Origin: Bacteroidales bacterium
GTDB lineage: Bacteria > Bacteroidota > Bacteroidia > Bacteroidales > UBA932
Assembly: GCA_017535125.1 (NCBI GenBank)
Contig: JAFXUS010000058.1
Span: forward strand, 1 to 45,208
Direction of reading: 5' to 3'
Length of the DNA: 45,208 nt
The stretch's first letter is position 1; every line of letters begins with the position of its first letter. The notes below the pieces were generated by a model. That model ran no database searches. It worked only from the letters and a program-made list of their open reading frames with translations, and had not been told where the DNA came from. This document shows, piece by piece, positions 24,647 through 32,784 of the stretch. The position numbers and the translations under genes were made by a program.

Positions 24647-25951
24647 CTATGCGAGCTTGCAGAGCAGCGTCGCCTGGGTGCAGTCCAAGACCTTCACGTC
24701 GACAAAGTCGCCGGCCTGGTGGGCGGTGTCCGGCCAGACACACATCTTGTTCTGGCTGTTGCGGCCGCAGAGCTCGGCGGGGTTGCGCTTGGAGGGGCCT
24801 TCGACGAGGATGCGGAAGGTCTTGCCGACGTCGCGGCGGTTGCTCTCGAGCGAGAGGCGGTTCTGCAGGGCGATGATCTCCTCAAGCCGGCGGGTCTTGA
24901 CCTCGGGCGCCACGTCGTCGGGGTATTTCTTCGCGGCGAGCGTGCCCGGCCGCTCTGAGTACTGGAACATGAAGGCGGCGTCGAAGCCGACAGCCTCGAA
25001 CAGCGAGAGCGTGTCGCGGTGGTCCTCCTCGCTCTCCGAGCAGAAGCCCGCGATCACGTCGGTGGAGATGGCGCAGTCCGGCATCAGGGCGCGGATCTTC
25101 GCCACCCGCTCGAGATACCCCTCGCGGGTGTAGCGCCGGCGCATCTTCTCCAGCATCCGGTCGGAGCCGGACTGCACGGGGAGATGGATGTGGCGGCAGA
25201 TGTTGTCGTGGGAGGCCATGGTCTCCAGCACGGCGTCGGAGATGTCCTGCGGGTTGGAGGTCGAGAAACGGATGCGCAGCTCCGGAACGCTTTCGGCCAC
25301 CAGCGCGAGCAGGCCGGCGAAATCCAGCTCCCCGACGCGGTACGAATCGACGTTCTGCCCCAGCAGGGTGATTTCCTTGTAGCCCTGCTGCGCGCATTCG
25401 CACGCTTCACGCACGATGGTGTGCGGGTCGCGGCTGCGCTCGGCGCCGCGGGTGTAGGGGACCACGCAGTAGGAGCAGACGTTGTTGCAGCCGCGCATGA
25501 TGGAGATGAAGGCGGACACGCCGTTCTTGTCCACGCGCACCGGCGCGATGTCACCGTAGGTCTCCTCGCGGGACAGCAGGACGTCAATCTGCGGGTGGCC
25601 CTGCGACGCGGCGGCGAGCAGGCGGGGGAGGCTGCGGTAAGCGTCCGGCCCGGCCACGATGTCCACTTTCCCCGACTCCAGGAGGGCGTCCTTGAGGCGC
25701 TCGGCCATGCAGCCGAGGATGCCGACGACTACGCCCGGGCGCGTCTTGCGCTGGAAATTGAACTGCTCGATCCGGCCCCAGATGCGCTGTTCGGCGTTGT
25801 CGCGCACGGAGCAGGTGTTCGCGAGGATCACGTCGGCCTCGGCCATTTCCTCGGTGCGGACATATCCTTCCTTCCCGAGAATGGAGAAAACCACCTCGGT
25901 GTCGGCCACGTTCATCTGGCAACCGTAAGTCTCGATGTACAGCTTTTTCAT
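24647..25951 (-). CDS. miaB: tRNA-2-methylthio-N6-dimethylallyladenosine synthase
   Basis: Radical-SAM methylthiotransferase that converts i6A37 to ms2i6A37 in tRNAs reading UNN codons. 434 residues. The N-terminal UPF0004 domain has YIETYGCQMN, ANTCSVRDNAEQR and GILGCMAER, giving the three Cys for the auxiliary 4Fe-4S cluster. The radical-SAM core has MRGCNNVCSYCVVPYTRG (CxxxCxxC). A C-terminal TRAM domain carries FRILVEGPSKRN and ends with GDFVDVKVLDCTQATLLCKLA. ATG 25951 (MKKLYIETYG) is preferred over 25963, which lies inside the promoter box. Confidence 0.96.
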   Translation of the reverse strand: MKKLYIETYGCQMNVADTEVVFSILGKEGYVRTEEMAEADVILANTCSVRDNAEQRIWGRIEQFNFQRKTRPGVVVGILGCMAERLKDALLESGKVDIVAGPDAYRSLPRLLAAASQGHPQIDVLLSREETYGDIAPVRVDKNGVSAFISIMRGCNNVCSYCVVPYTRGAERSRDPHTIVREACECAQQGYKEITLLGQNVDSYRVGELDFAGLLALVAESVPELRIRFSTSNPQDISDAVLETMASHDNICRHIHLPVQSGSDRMLEKMRRRYTREGYLERVAKIRALMPDCAISTDVIAGFCSESEEDHRDTLSLFEAVGFDAAFMFQYSERPGTLAAKKYPDDVAPEVKTRRLEEIIALQNRLSLESNRRDVGKTFRILVEGPSKRNPAELCGRNSQNKMCVWPDTAHQAGDFVDVKVLDCTQATLLCKLA

Positions 25952-25960
25952 ACCGGGACG

Positions 25961-25968
25961 CAAAGATA
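25961..25968 (-). promoter_or_regulatory. -7 promoter element for miaB
   Basis: TATCTTTG on the minus strand, nine bases before the ATG at 25951, implying a very short leader. Part of a divergent pair with 25980-25987. Confidence 0.55.
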
Positions 25969-25979
25969 GAGATTTTTCT

Positions 25980-25987
25980 TATCTTTG
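25980..25987 (+). promoter_or_regulatory. -7 promoter element for the LEA-like lipoprotein operon
   Basis: TATCTTTG matches TAnnTTTG and lies 20 bases before the ATG at 26008. It probably also serves the SPOR gene, rpoN and the second Fur-family gene, which follow with almost no gaps. Confidence 0.6.
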
Positions 25988-26007
25988 TAGGTTATTAGTA
26001 TTTTAAT

Positions 26008-26517
26008 ATGCATATGAAGAACGCACTGCGCATATTGCTGTTGTTGGCTCTCGCCCTGCTGCTGGCAGGCTGCAAGGGCAAAGGTATCAAGGACATCAAA
26101 GTTACTTCGGTACGAATCATTTCCGTGACCCCGGTCGGCCTGAACGGCCTGACGGCCCTGGTCGAGGTCGGCGTGCACAATCCCACCGTGGCTTTCGAAC
26201 TGACGGACATCAATGGTCTGGCCCGCTTCAAAGGCCAGGATGCCCTCAACGTCACGGCGGACCAGCTGATCGTCTCCGGCCACACGGACAAGATTTACCG
26301 GATCCCCGTGCAGGGAGAGATTGCCGACGGCTTCAACCCGCTGCAGCTGGTGCGCCTGGTGGCCGACGAGAACGCCTTCGACGATCTCACGATCTCGGTC
26401 AAGGGCAAGGTGGCGCTGCGCGGCGGACTTGGCAAGAAAATTGAAATCAAGGAGATCCCGTTGAGCTCCCTGATGAAAAAATCGGATGCACCAAATGAAG
26501 CTAAAGTTACTGAATAG
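26008..26517 (+). CDS. Small LEA/WHy-like lipoprotein
   Basis: 169 residues. The lipoprotein signal (MKNALRILLLLALALLLAGC) is followed by a beta-rich domain of about 120 residues: VTSVRIISVTPVGLNGLTALVEVGVHNPT, then INGLARFKGQDALNVTADQLIVSG. The pattern VEVGVHNPT with later LTISVKGKVALRGG resembles the LEA_2/WHy fold seen in small Bacteroidota lipoproteins. Fold assignment is moderate and no function is known. Start is ATG 26008 or ATG 26014, which cannot be separated. Overlaps the SPOR gene, first in a run leading to rpoN. Confidence 0.75.
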   Translation: MHMKNALRILLLLALALLLAGCKGKGIKDIKVTSVRIISVTPVGLNGLTALVEVGVHNPTVAFELTDINGLARFKGQDALNVTADQLIVSGHTDKIYRIPVQGEIADGFNPLQLVRLVADENAFDDLTISVKGKVALRGGLGKKIEIKEIPLSSLMKKSDAPNEAKVTE

Positions 26518-27046
26518 CAAACTGTTGCTCGGCATTCTCCTGCTCTGCGCGGGCCCTGTGCTTTTCGCGCAGAACGTTGAGGAGGCGATGTCGAGCGAGA
26601 TCGAGCATGCCGGAGAGGAGGTCCAGCTGGACTCCACCCTGGCGGGCCGCGACATCTTCTCCGCGCTGCCCGAGCAGGTGGTCGTCCGGCAGACGCCCGC
26701 CGTGCGCGCCGCGCTGAACAAGCAGGTGGCCGGAAACGCCTCCAGGATGTACAACGGCTTCCGTATCCGGCTGTATTTCGCGAGCACGCGGACGGCACGC
26801 GAGGAATCGGCTTCCGTCATCCGCCGCTTCAACGACAAGTACCCCCATATCCAGGCCTACCGGAGCTTCGCTTCGCCGAATTTCAAGGTGACGGCGGGTA
26901 ATTTCCGCACGCGCCTGGAGGCTGAAGCCCTCCTGCGGGAGATCAAGGGGGATTTCCCGGACGCGTTCATCGTCCGGGAGCGTTTCAAGTATCCCACCAT
27001 CGGACGGGCGGACACCCGTCCGGGTGAGCAGCCTTCCGAGTTTTAG
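26495..27046 (+). CDS. SPOR-domain secreted protein
   Basis: 183 residues: a signal peptide (MKLKLLNSKLLLGILLLCAGPVLFAQ), a low-complexity linker, and a C-terminal SPOR-like domain from about residue 90 (NGFRIRLYFASTRTAREESASVIRRFNDKYPHI ... FKVTAGNFRTRLEAEALLREIK). SPOR domains bind peptidoglycan stripped of stem peptides, often at the septum, so a cell-wall role is plausible. ATG 26495 is preferred over 26486 for a cleaner signal peptide. It overlaps the upstream lipoprotein gene by 23 bases and ends two bases before rpoN. Confidence 0.8.
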   Translation: MKLKLLNSKLLLGILLLCAGPVLFAQNVEEAMSSEIEHAGEEVQLDSTLAGRDIFSALPEQVVVRQTPAVRAALNKQVAGNASRMYNGFRIRLYFASTRTAREESASVIRRFNDKYPHIQAYRSFASPNFKVTAGNFRTRLEAEALLREIKGDFPDAFIVRERFKYPTIGRADTRPGEQPSEF

Positions 27047-27048
27047 CC

Positions 27049-28452
27049 ATGATCAAGCAGGGCCTCGAACTCAAACAGCAGCAGAAGCTCTCCCCGCTGC
27101 AGATCCAGACGATCAAGCTGATCGAACTCCCGATCCAGGAGCTCGAACAGCGGATCCGTACGGAGCTGGAGGAGAATCCCGTGCTGGATGATTCGCCGGA
27201 CCCTGACAAGCCGGACGACGTCAAGGACGTGTCGCTGGACGAGATCACGGACGAAGGCGACATCCCCGCCTACAAGACCCGCGTCAACAACTGGGGCAAG
27301 GATCCCCGTCCCGAATATAACACCTTCTCGGTGCGCCAGAGCTTCACGCAGAGCCTGACGGACCAGCTGGGCTACCGCAACCTCACGCCGGAGCAGTACA
27401 ACGTGGCGGCCTTCATCATCGGCTCGCTCGACGAGGACGGCTACCTGCGCCGCGACGTCGAGTCGCTGGTGGACGACATGGCCTTCCGGGCCGGCATCAG
27501 CACCACGGCCGACGAGGTGCTGGAGATGCTGCGGGTGGTGCAGGACTTCGACCCGGCGGGCGTGGGTGCCCGCGACCTGCGCGAATGCCTGCTCCTGCAG
27601 CTGAAGGCCGCGAAGCAGACGCCCGACGTGATCAACGCCGAGCGCATCCTGGAGGAGTATTTCCAGGAATTCTCGAACAAGCATTTCCAGAAGATCATGT
27701 CCCGCCTGGGCCTGTCCGAGGAGGAGTTGAAGGGCGCCATGGCGCGCATCGTCAAGCTCAATCCCGCGCCGGGCGGCGAGGTGGATTACACCTATACCGA
27801 CCAGGCGCAGCAGATCGTGCCGGATTTCGTGCTGGAGGAGAACGACGGCGAGCTGTCGTTCACGATGCCGCGCTTCTCCGTGCCGGAACTGCGCGTCAAC
27901 AAGAAATACGCGGACCTGCTCCTCGAGGCAAAGGGCTCTTCGGAGCGCGCCCAGAAGGAGGCCGCGACCTTCGTCCGGCAGAAACTCGACTCTGCCAAAT
28001 GGTTCGTGGAGGCGCTCAAGCAGCGCCAGAACACGCTGAACCGGACCATGACGGAGATCCTGAACTACCAGCACGACTATTTCGTGTCGGGCGACGAGGC
28101 CGACCTCAAGCCGATGGTGCTCAAGGACATCGCCGAGCGGACGGGATTCGACATCTCGACCATCTCGCGCGTGGTCAACAGCAAGTACATCGAGACGCAT
28201 TTCGGCATATTCCCGCTGAAATATTTCTTCTCCGAAGGCATGGAGAACAAGGAAGGGGAGGAGGTGTCCACCCGCGAGCTGAAGAAGGCCCTGCAGGAGT
28301 GCGTGGACGCCGAAAACAAGAAGAAACCGCTCACCGACGAGCAGCTGGTGGAGGAGATGGAGCGTCGCGGCTACAAGGTCGCGCGCCGCACCATCGCCAA
28401 GTACCGCGGCCAGCTCGGCATTCCGCTGGCCCGCTGGCGCAAGGAGTTATAG
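27049..28452 (+). CDS. rpoN: RNA polymerase sigma-54 factor
   Basis: 467 residues with the full sigma-54 plan. The Gln/Leu-rich activator-interaction region I is at the N-terminus (LELKQQQKLSPLQIQTIKLIELPIQELEQRI). An acidic linker follows (ENPVLDDSPDPDKPDD), then the core-binding domain (LTDQLGYRNLTPEQYNVAAFIIGSLDEDGYL), and the C-terminal DNA-binding part with RTGFDISTISRVVNSKYIET and the RpoN box ARRTIAKYR near residue 450. It recognises -24/-12 promoters and needs an AAA+ activator; none is encoded in the window. Three bases separate it from the next gene. Confidence 0.97.
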   Translation: MIKQGLELKQQQKLSPLQIQTIKLIELPIQELEQRIRTELEENPVLDDSPDPDKPDDVKDVSLDEITDEGDIPAYKTRVNNWGKDPRPEYNTFSVRQSFTQSLTDQLGYRNLTPEQYNVAAFIIGSLDEDGYLRRDVESLVDDMAFRAGISTTADEVLEMLRVVQDFDPAGVGARDLRECLLLQLKAAKQTPDVINAERILEEYFQEFSNKHFQKIMSRLGLSEEELKGAMARIVKLNPAPGGEVDYTYTDQAQQIVPDFVLEENDGELSFTMPRFSVPELRVNKKYADLLLEAKGSSERAQKEAATFVRQKLDSAKWFVEALKQRQNTLNRTMTEILNYQHDYFVSGDEADLKPMVLKDIAERTGFDISTISRVVNSKYIETHFGIFPLKYFFSEGMENKEGEEVSTRELKKALQECVDAENKKKPLTDEQLVEEMERRGYKVARRTIAKYRGQLGIPLARWRKEL

Positions 28453-28454
28453 CC

Positions 28455-28916
28455 ATGAGAATCAAGGGGAACGGCATTCCGGACATCATCCAGTTCAAGC
28501 GCCTGCTGCGGGACCGCGGCCTGAAGGCCACGCCGCAGCGCTCGGCCGTCCACGAGGCGATGTGGAACCTCGTGCACGCCGGGGCGGAAGACGTGGCGGC
28601 CTGGATCGCGGAGCACGGCAGCGTGCGCGTGTCGCCGGCTTCGGTCTATAACATCCTGACGCTGCTGGCGGACCTGGGCATCTACGGACGCCGTTCCGCC
28701 CGGGGCGGCAGAATGATTTTCGACGCGCGCGTCGCGCCCCACCTGCACCTGTACGATACGCAGAGCGAGACCTGGCGCGATCTGGAGGACGAAGAGTTGA
28801 TGCGCTGGGTGGAGGCGCACCTGAAAGGGCGCCGTTACCGGGGCTACAAACTGGACGGGTTCGAGGTGCAGCTGCTTTGCCATCCGACCCGCCGGGGCCC
28901 GCTGGGGAAAGCGTAG
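28455..28916 (+). CDS. Fur/PerR-family regulator without the four-Cys zinc site
   Basis: 153 residues from ATG 28455. Winged helix: FKRLLRDRGLKATPQRSAVHEAMWNLVH ... SVRVSPASVYNILTLLADLGIYGRR. The dimer domain has a regulatory metal site pattern (FDARVAPHLHLYDTQSETWRDLEDEEL), but only one Cys in the whole protein, so the usual CxxC pairs for structural zinc are missing. That distinguishes it from the other Fur-family gene at 23406. Adjacent trxB suggests peroxide or redox control, by inference only. It follows rpoN after two bases. Confidence 0.85.
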   Translation: MRIKGNGIPDIIQFKRLLRDRGLKATPQRSAVHEAMWNLVHAGAEDVAAWIAEHGSVRVSPASVYNILTLLADLGIYGRRSARGGRMIFDARVAPHLHLYDTQSETWRDLEDEELMRWVEAHLKGRRYRGYKLDGFEVQLLCHPTRRGPLGKA

Positions 28917-28922
28917 TTTTTG

Positions 28923-28930
28923 TATATTTG
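28923..28930 (+). promoter_or_regulatory. -7 promoter element for trxB-bamD
   Basis: TATATTTG matches TAnnTTTG and lies only eight bases before ATG 28939 (14 before the alternative ATG 28945). Transcripts would be leaderless or nearly so. Confidence 0.55.
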
Positions 28931-28938
28931 TAATTTGT

Positions 28939-29865
28939 ATGGAAATGGAACACATCCAATGTCTTATCATCGGCGGCGGCCCTGCGGGCTACACCGCTGC
29001 GATATATGCTTCCCGGGCGGCGCTCGCGCCCGTGCTCTATGAGGGCAACGTGCCCGGCGGGCAGCTGACCACGACGACGGTCGTGGAGAACTTTCCCGGT
29101 TTCCCGAAGGGCGTGGACGCGAACCAGCTGATGGCGGACATGCGCGAGCAGGCCGTGAACCTCGGGGCGGACATCCGCCGCGGCGTGGTGACGAAAGCCG
29201 ACCTGGGCGTGCGCCCGTTCCGCCTGACGGTGGATGGCGAGAAGGAACTGGAAGCCGATGCGCTGATCATTGCGACCGGTGCTACGGCCCGCTATCTCGG
29301 ACTCCCGTCCGAGGAGAAATTCCGCGGCCTGGGCGTTTCCGCCTGCGCGACCTGCGACGGCTTCTTCTACCGCAAGAAGGACGTGGCGGTGGTGGGCGGC
29401 GGCGACACCGCGTGCGAGGAGGCAACCTACCTGGCCGGCCTCTGCCGCAAGGTGTATATGATTGTGCGCCGCGATGTCCTGCGGGCCTCCGTGGCCATGC
29501 AGGAGCGCGTCAAGAATACCCCGAACATCGAGATTCTGTGGAACTGCAACACGCAGGAGATTCTCGGTGACGCCTCCGGCGTGACGGGCGCCCGCCTGCT
29601 GCGCAAGGATGGCGAGGTTTTTGATATACAGGTGGACGGCTTCTTCCTGGCCATCGGCCATCACCCGGCATCCGAGCTGTTCGCGCCGTGGGTGGCGACC
29701 GATCCCAACGGATACATCCTTACCGAGGGCGGCAGCAGCCGCACCAGCGTGGAGGGCGTGTTCGCCGCCGGGGACGTGCAGGATCCGGTGTACCGCCAGG
29801 CGGTGAATGCCGCCGCGTCGGGCTGCCGGGCCGCGTTGGACGCCGAAAAATATTTGAAACGATGA
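28939..29865 (+). CDS. trxB: Thioredoxin-disulfide reductase
   Basis: Flavoprotein, 308 residues, that reduces thioredoxin with NADPH. FAD motif LIIGGGPAGYTAAIYASRA, redox-active pair CATC in VSACATCDGFFYRKK, NADPH motif VVGGGDTACEEATYLAG, and C-terminal FAD contact GVFAAGDVQDPVYRQAVNAAASG. Start is MEMEHIQ at 28939 or MEHIQ at 28945; the later one would leave a short leader. The bamD start overlaps its stop by four bases. The Fur-family gene just upstream may be related in regulation. Confidence 0.96.
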   Translation: MEMEHIQCLIIGGGPAGYTAAIYASRAALAPVLYEGNVPGGQLTTTTVVENFPGFPKGVDANQLMADMREQAVNLGADIRRGVVTKADLGVRPFRLTVDGEKELEADALIIATGATARYLGLPSEEKFRGLGVSACATCDGFFYRKKDVAVVGGGDTACEEATYLAGLCRKVYMIVRRDVLRASVAMQERVKNTPNIEILWNCNTQEILGDASGVTGARLLRKDGEVFDIQVDGFFLAIGHHPASELFAPWVATDPNGYILTEGGSSRTSVEGVFAAGDVQDPVYRQAVNAAASGCRAALDAEKYLKR

Positions 29866-30659
29866 AACGATCCTCACTTTTTTACGCGCTGGCCGCGCTG
29901 CTCGTGCTTGCCGGCATGTCCGCTTGCAAGACCCAGTATGACAAGGTGCTCGAAAGCAATGACGTGGACGCCAAGTACAAGGCTGCGTTCGAATACTTCA
30001 ACGCCGGCAAGTACAACCGCTCTTCGGCGCTGTTCGAGTCGCTCACCCTGCTGACCAACGGCACGGAGCGCTACGACACCGTGTTGTACTACCTGGGCCT
30101 CAGCAACTATTCGTACAAGGATTACTATACCGCCGAGACCAACTTCGACCAGTATATTTCCAATTTCCCGCAGGGGACCTTCTCGGAGATGGCGCAGTTC
30201 CTCCGGATCGACTGCCTCTACCGGAGCACGCTCCGCTATGAGCTGGACCAGACGCCGACCTACACGGCGATCAACGCCATCGGCGAGTACCTCCGCGAGC
30301 ACCCGGAGGGGGCCAATTCGGACATCGCCCGCCACCGCCTGCAGGAGTTGGGCGACCGGCTGGACCGCAAGGCTTTCGAGAACGCGAAGCTGTACTACAA
30401 GATGGAGGACTACAAGGCGGCCCGCGTGGCCCTGAAGAACGTCCTCAAGGAGGATGCGGACAACATTTACCGCGAGGAAATCCTCTATTACTCCGCGATG
30501 GCTTCGTACAAGTATGCCGACCTCAGCATCCCCTCGAAGAAGAAGGAACGCTTCCTGGTCTTCCAGGACGACTACCTCAATTTCATCGGTGAGTACCCCG
30601 AATCTCCCCACCGGAAGGAGCTGGACGGCCTGTACGAAAAAGTGAAAGAAAAAAATTGA
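29862..30659 (+). CDS. bamD: Outer membrane protein assembly factor BamD
   Basis: 265 residues. The lipoprotein signal MKRSSLFYALAALLVLAGMSAC (Cys about residue 22) is followed by TPR-like helical repeats: KYKAAFEYFNAGKYNRSSALFESL, YYLGLSNYSYKDYYTAETNFDQYI and DYKAARVALKNVLKE, the BamD/YfiO arrangement. As part of the Bam complex it assists BamA (encoded at 39748 in this window) in inserting outer membrane proteins. ATG 29862 overlaps the trxB stop (ATGA), so the two are translationally coupled. Confidence 0.92.
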   Translation: MKRSSLFYALAALLVLAGMSACKTQYDKVLESNDVDAKYKAAFEYFNAGKYNRSSALFESLTLLTNGTERYDTVLYYLGLSNYSYKDYYTAETNFDQYISNFPQGTFSEMAQFLRIDCLYRSTLRYELDQTPTYTAINAIGEYLREHPEGANSDIARHRLQELGDRLDRKAFENAKLYYKMEDYKAARVALKNVLKEDADNIYREEILYYSAMASYKYADLSIPSKKKERFLVFQDDYLNFIGEYPESPHRKELDGLYEKVKEKN

Positions 30660-30666
30660 AACTTTC

Positions 30667-30682
30667 CGGCGCGCTCGCGCCG
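30667..30682. promoter_or_regulatory. Short perfect hairpin between bamD and rpoZ
   Basis: CGGCGCG (30667-30673) pairs with CGCGCCG (30676-30682) in the 33-base gap before the rpoZ start. There is no T-run, so a terminator is unlikely. It could be an RNA processing or stability element, or chance in GC-rich DNA. Confidence 0.3.
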
Positions 30683-30692
30683 TACTAGGGAT

Positions 30693-31013
30693 ATGGAAAA
30701 GAAAATACCTACCAATACCATCACGCGGGACATCAAGGATCTCGCCGCCCCGACGGGCAACATTTATGAGACTGTCGTCATCCTCGCCAAGCGCGCCAAC
30801 CAGATCGCCCTGGCCGAGAAGAAGGAACTGGCCAAGAAGCTGGAGGATTTCCGCGGCGAGCGGGACACCATGGACGAGGTCTTCGAGAACAAGGAGCAGA
30901 TTGAAATCTCCAAGTACTACGAGCGTCAGCCCAAACCGGACCTCGTCGCCATCGCCGAATTCGAGGAAGGCGACCTGTACTACCGGGTAGCCCAGGAAGA
31001 CGGTGCTGCATAG
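30693..31013 (+). CDS. rpoZ: RNA polymerase omega subunit, Bacteroidota type
   Basis: 106 residues with the Bacteroidota omega pattern: N-terminal PTNTITRDIKDLAAPTGNIYETVVILAKRANQIA, then KKLEDFRGERDTMDEVFENKEQIEISKYYERQPKP. Small subunit that stabilises the beta' subunit during RNA polymerase assembly. The segment ILAKRANQIA is the core omega contact motif. It sits between bamD and recN, the common Bacteroidota neighbourhood, and its 3' end overlaps the recN GTG start by 11 bases. Confidence 0.92.
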   Translation: MEKKIPTNTITRDIKDLAAPTGNIYETVVILAKRANQIALAEKKELAKKLEDFRGERDTMDEVFENKEQIEISKYYERQPKPDLVAIAEFEEGDLYYRVAQEDGAA

Positions 31014-32670
31014 CCTCCATATTGAACATTACATCTTAATAGACTCTCTGGATGTCGTTTTTCCGGAGGGTCTTGTCATCATTACGGGACAGACGGGCGC
31101 CGGCAAGTCGATCTTGCTCGGTGCCTTGTCTTTGCTTGCGGGCGGGCGCGCGGACGCGTCGATGATCGCGGAGGGGGCCGACTCCTGCGTGGTTGAGGCG
31201 GAGTTTTCCGGCCGGGACGAAGCCCTGGCGGCGCTGCTCGCCGAGGCGGACGTCGAGGAGGCCGGAGACGGCAGCCTGCTGATCCGGCGGGTGCTGTCGC
31301 GCTCCGGACGCTCGCGCTGCTTCATCAACGACTGTCCGGTGCCGGTCGGACTGCTGCAGGACGTGGCGGACCGGCTGGTGGACATCCATTCCCAGCACAA
31401 GAGCCTGCTGCTCACGGACGCCCGTTTCCAGTTGTCCGTGCTGGATCATTTTGCCGGCAACGGCGAAAGGCTGGCGGCGTGCCGGACCGCGTGGCATGCC
31501 TTGCAAGACCTGCGCGCGCAGCTCGTGGCCGAGCGGGAGCGCCTGGACCGCATGCTGGCGGACCGCGACTACACCGAGGCGCAATGGCGTCAGCTGGACG
31601 AGGCGAAGTTGGTCCCCGGGGAGCTGGAATCCCTGGAGGAGGAGCAGCGCAGTCTCGCGAACGCGGAGCAGATCAAGGAGGCGCTCGGCGGCAGCCTGGC
31701 GCTGCTGCGCGCGGAAGGGGAGGGCCCCGGCATGTCGGCGGCGCTCAAGGACGCCGCGCGCCGGCTTTCGGCAGTTGCCAAGTACCTGCCCGCTGCTTCT
31801 GGCCTGCAGGAGCGGTTGGATTCCGTGCGGATCGAGCTGGACGACATCGACGCCGAACTGGAGTCGCTGGACGGCCGCATCGACCTTTCGCCGGCACGGC
31901 TGGAGGCCGTGGAGGACCGCATGTCCCGGCTGTATTCTTTATTGAAGAAGCATCATTGCGAGACGGTGGAGGAGCTGATCGCGGTGCGGGAACGCTATGC
32001 CGAGGCCCTGTCGGGCTCCGAAGCGTCCGAGGACCGCATCCGGGAGCTGGAGAAATCGCTTGAGGCGGCGGAAGGCGGCTATCATACCATTTGCGCGGAG
32101 CTGACGAAGGCCCGCTGCACGGCTGCGCCGTCTTTCGCCGCGGCCATCACGGAGTCGCTGCACTTCCTGGAGCTGGACCGCGCCGTCTTCGACGTGGCTG
32201 TATCCGCCGCTTCGGAGAGCGCCGCGGGCAGCGACCGGGTGTCGTATCTGTTCTCCGCCACGGGCCGCGATCCGCAGGACGTCGCCAAGTGCGCGTCCGG
32301 CGGCGAACTGTCGCGCATCATGCTCTGCCTCAAGGAGATGATGGCGAAATTCGTCGGCATGCCGACGTTGATTTTCGATGAGATCGATACCGGCGTCAGC
32401 GGCAGCGTGGCTGACAAGATGGGCCGCATGATCTGCGCGATGGGCCGCGACATGCAGGTCTTCTCCATCACGCACCTGCCCCAGGTGGCCGCCAAGGGCG
32501 ACGCCCACTTCGTCGTCGCGAAATCCGTGCAGCCCGACGGCCGCACCGTCTCCTCGATCAGCGAGGTGCAGGGCGAGGAGCGTGTCCTGGAAATCGCCCG
32601 CCTCCTCTCCGGCGCCACCATCACCCCCGCCGCCGTCGCCAACGCCCGCGCGCTGATGGCGGAATCCTGA
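31003..32670 (+). CDS. recN: DNA repair protein RecN
   Basis: SMC-like ATPase, 555 residues, acting early in double-strand break repair. Walker A GQTGAGKS (about residue 29), a long coiled-coil middle rich in Glu, Leu and Arg, ABC signature CASGGELSRIMLCLK and Walker B TLIFDEIDTGVSG, then the D/H-loop region VFSITHLPQVAAKGDAHF. The start is GTG 31003, within the rpoZ end, and gives MLHSLHIEHYILID, the typical RecN N-terminus. Followed by two tandem hairpins. Confidence 0.95.
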   Translation: MLHSLHIEHYILIDSLDVVFPEGLVIITGQTGAGKSILLGALSLLAGGRADASMIAEGADSCVVEAEFSGRDEALAALLAEADVEEAGDGSLLIRRVLSRSGRSRCFINDCPVPVGLLQDVADRLVDIHSQHKSLLLTDARFQLSVLDHFAGNGERLAACRTAWHALQDLRAQLVAERERLDRMLADRDYTEAQWRQLDEAKLVPGELESLEEEQRSLANAEQIKEALGGSLALLRAEGEGPGMSAALKDAARRLSAVAKYLPAASGLQERLDSVRIELDDIDAELESLDGRIDLSPARLEAVEDRMSRLYSLLKKHHCETVEELIAVRERYAEALSGSEASEDRIRELEKSLEAAEGGYHTICAELTKARCTAAPSFAAAITESLHFLELDRAVFDVAVSAASESAAGSDRVSYLFSATGRDPQDVAKCASGGELSRIMLCLKEMMAKFVGMPTLIFDEIDTGVSGSVADKMGRMICAMGRDMQVFSITHLPQVAAKGDAHFVVAKSVQPDGRTVSSISEVQGEERVLEIARLLSGATITPAAVANARALMAES

Positions 32671-32687
32671 TAGAATCCATTCTAAAT

Positions 32688-32722
32688 GCGCGTTGTGTCC
32701 CACTTTTGGGGACACAACGCGC
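32688..32722. terminator. Hairpin 1 of a tandem pair behind recN
   Basis: A 14-bp stem GCGCGTTGTGTCCC / GGGACACAACGCGC (32688-32701 and 32709-32722) with loop ACTTTTG. It lies 18 bases after the recN stop, between convergent genes. Its arm is nearly identical to hairpin 2 at 32740. Confidence 0.7.
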
Positions 32723-32739
32723 AAAAACCGGAGTAAAAT

Positions 32740-32774
32740 GCGCTTTGTGTCCCATTTTCTGGGACACAAAGCGC
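32740..32774. terminator. Hairpin 2 of a tandem pair behind recN
   Basis: A 15-bp stem GCGCTTTGTGTCCCA / TGGGACACAAAGCGC (32740-32754 and 32760-32774) with loop TTTTC. It differs from hairpin 1 by a compensated G-C to T-A pair at stem position 5. Plus-strand GGTTTT follows at about 32781, and the minus-strand gene ends at 32785. Probably transcription ends for both strands, or copies of a repeat. Confidence 0.7.
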
Positions 32775-32784
32775 AGGTGGGGTT

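Noticed and set aside
27585..28454. A long upstream extension of the second Fur-family gene overlapping rpoN.
   Set aside because: The extension is an Arg/Ala/Gly-rich shadow of rpoN; the Fur domain begins at ATG 28455, two bases after the rpoN stop.
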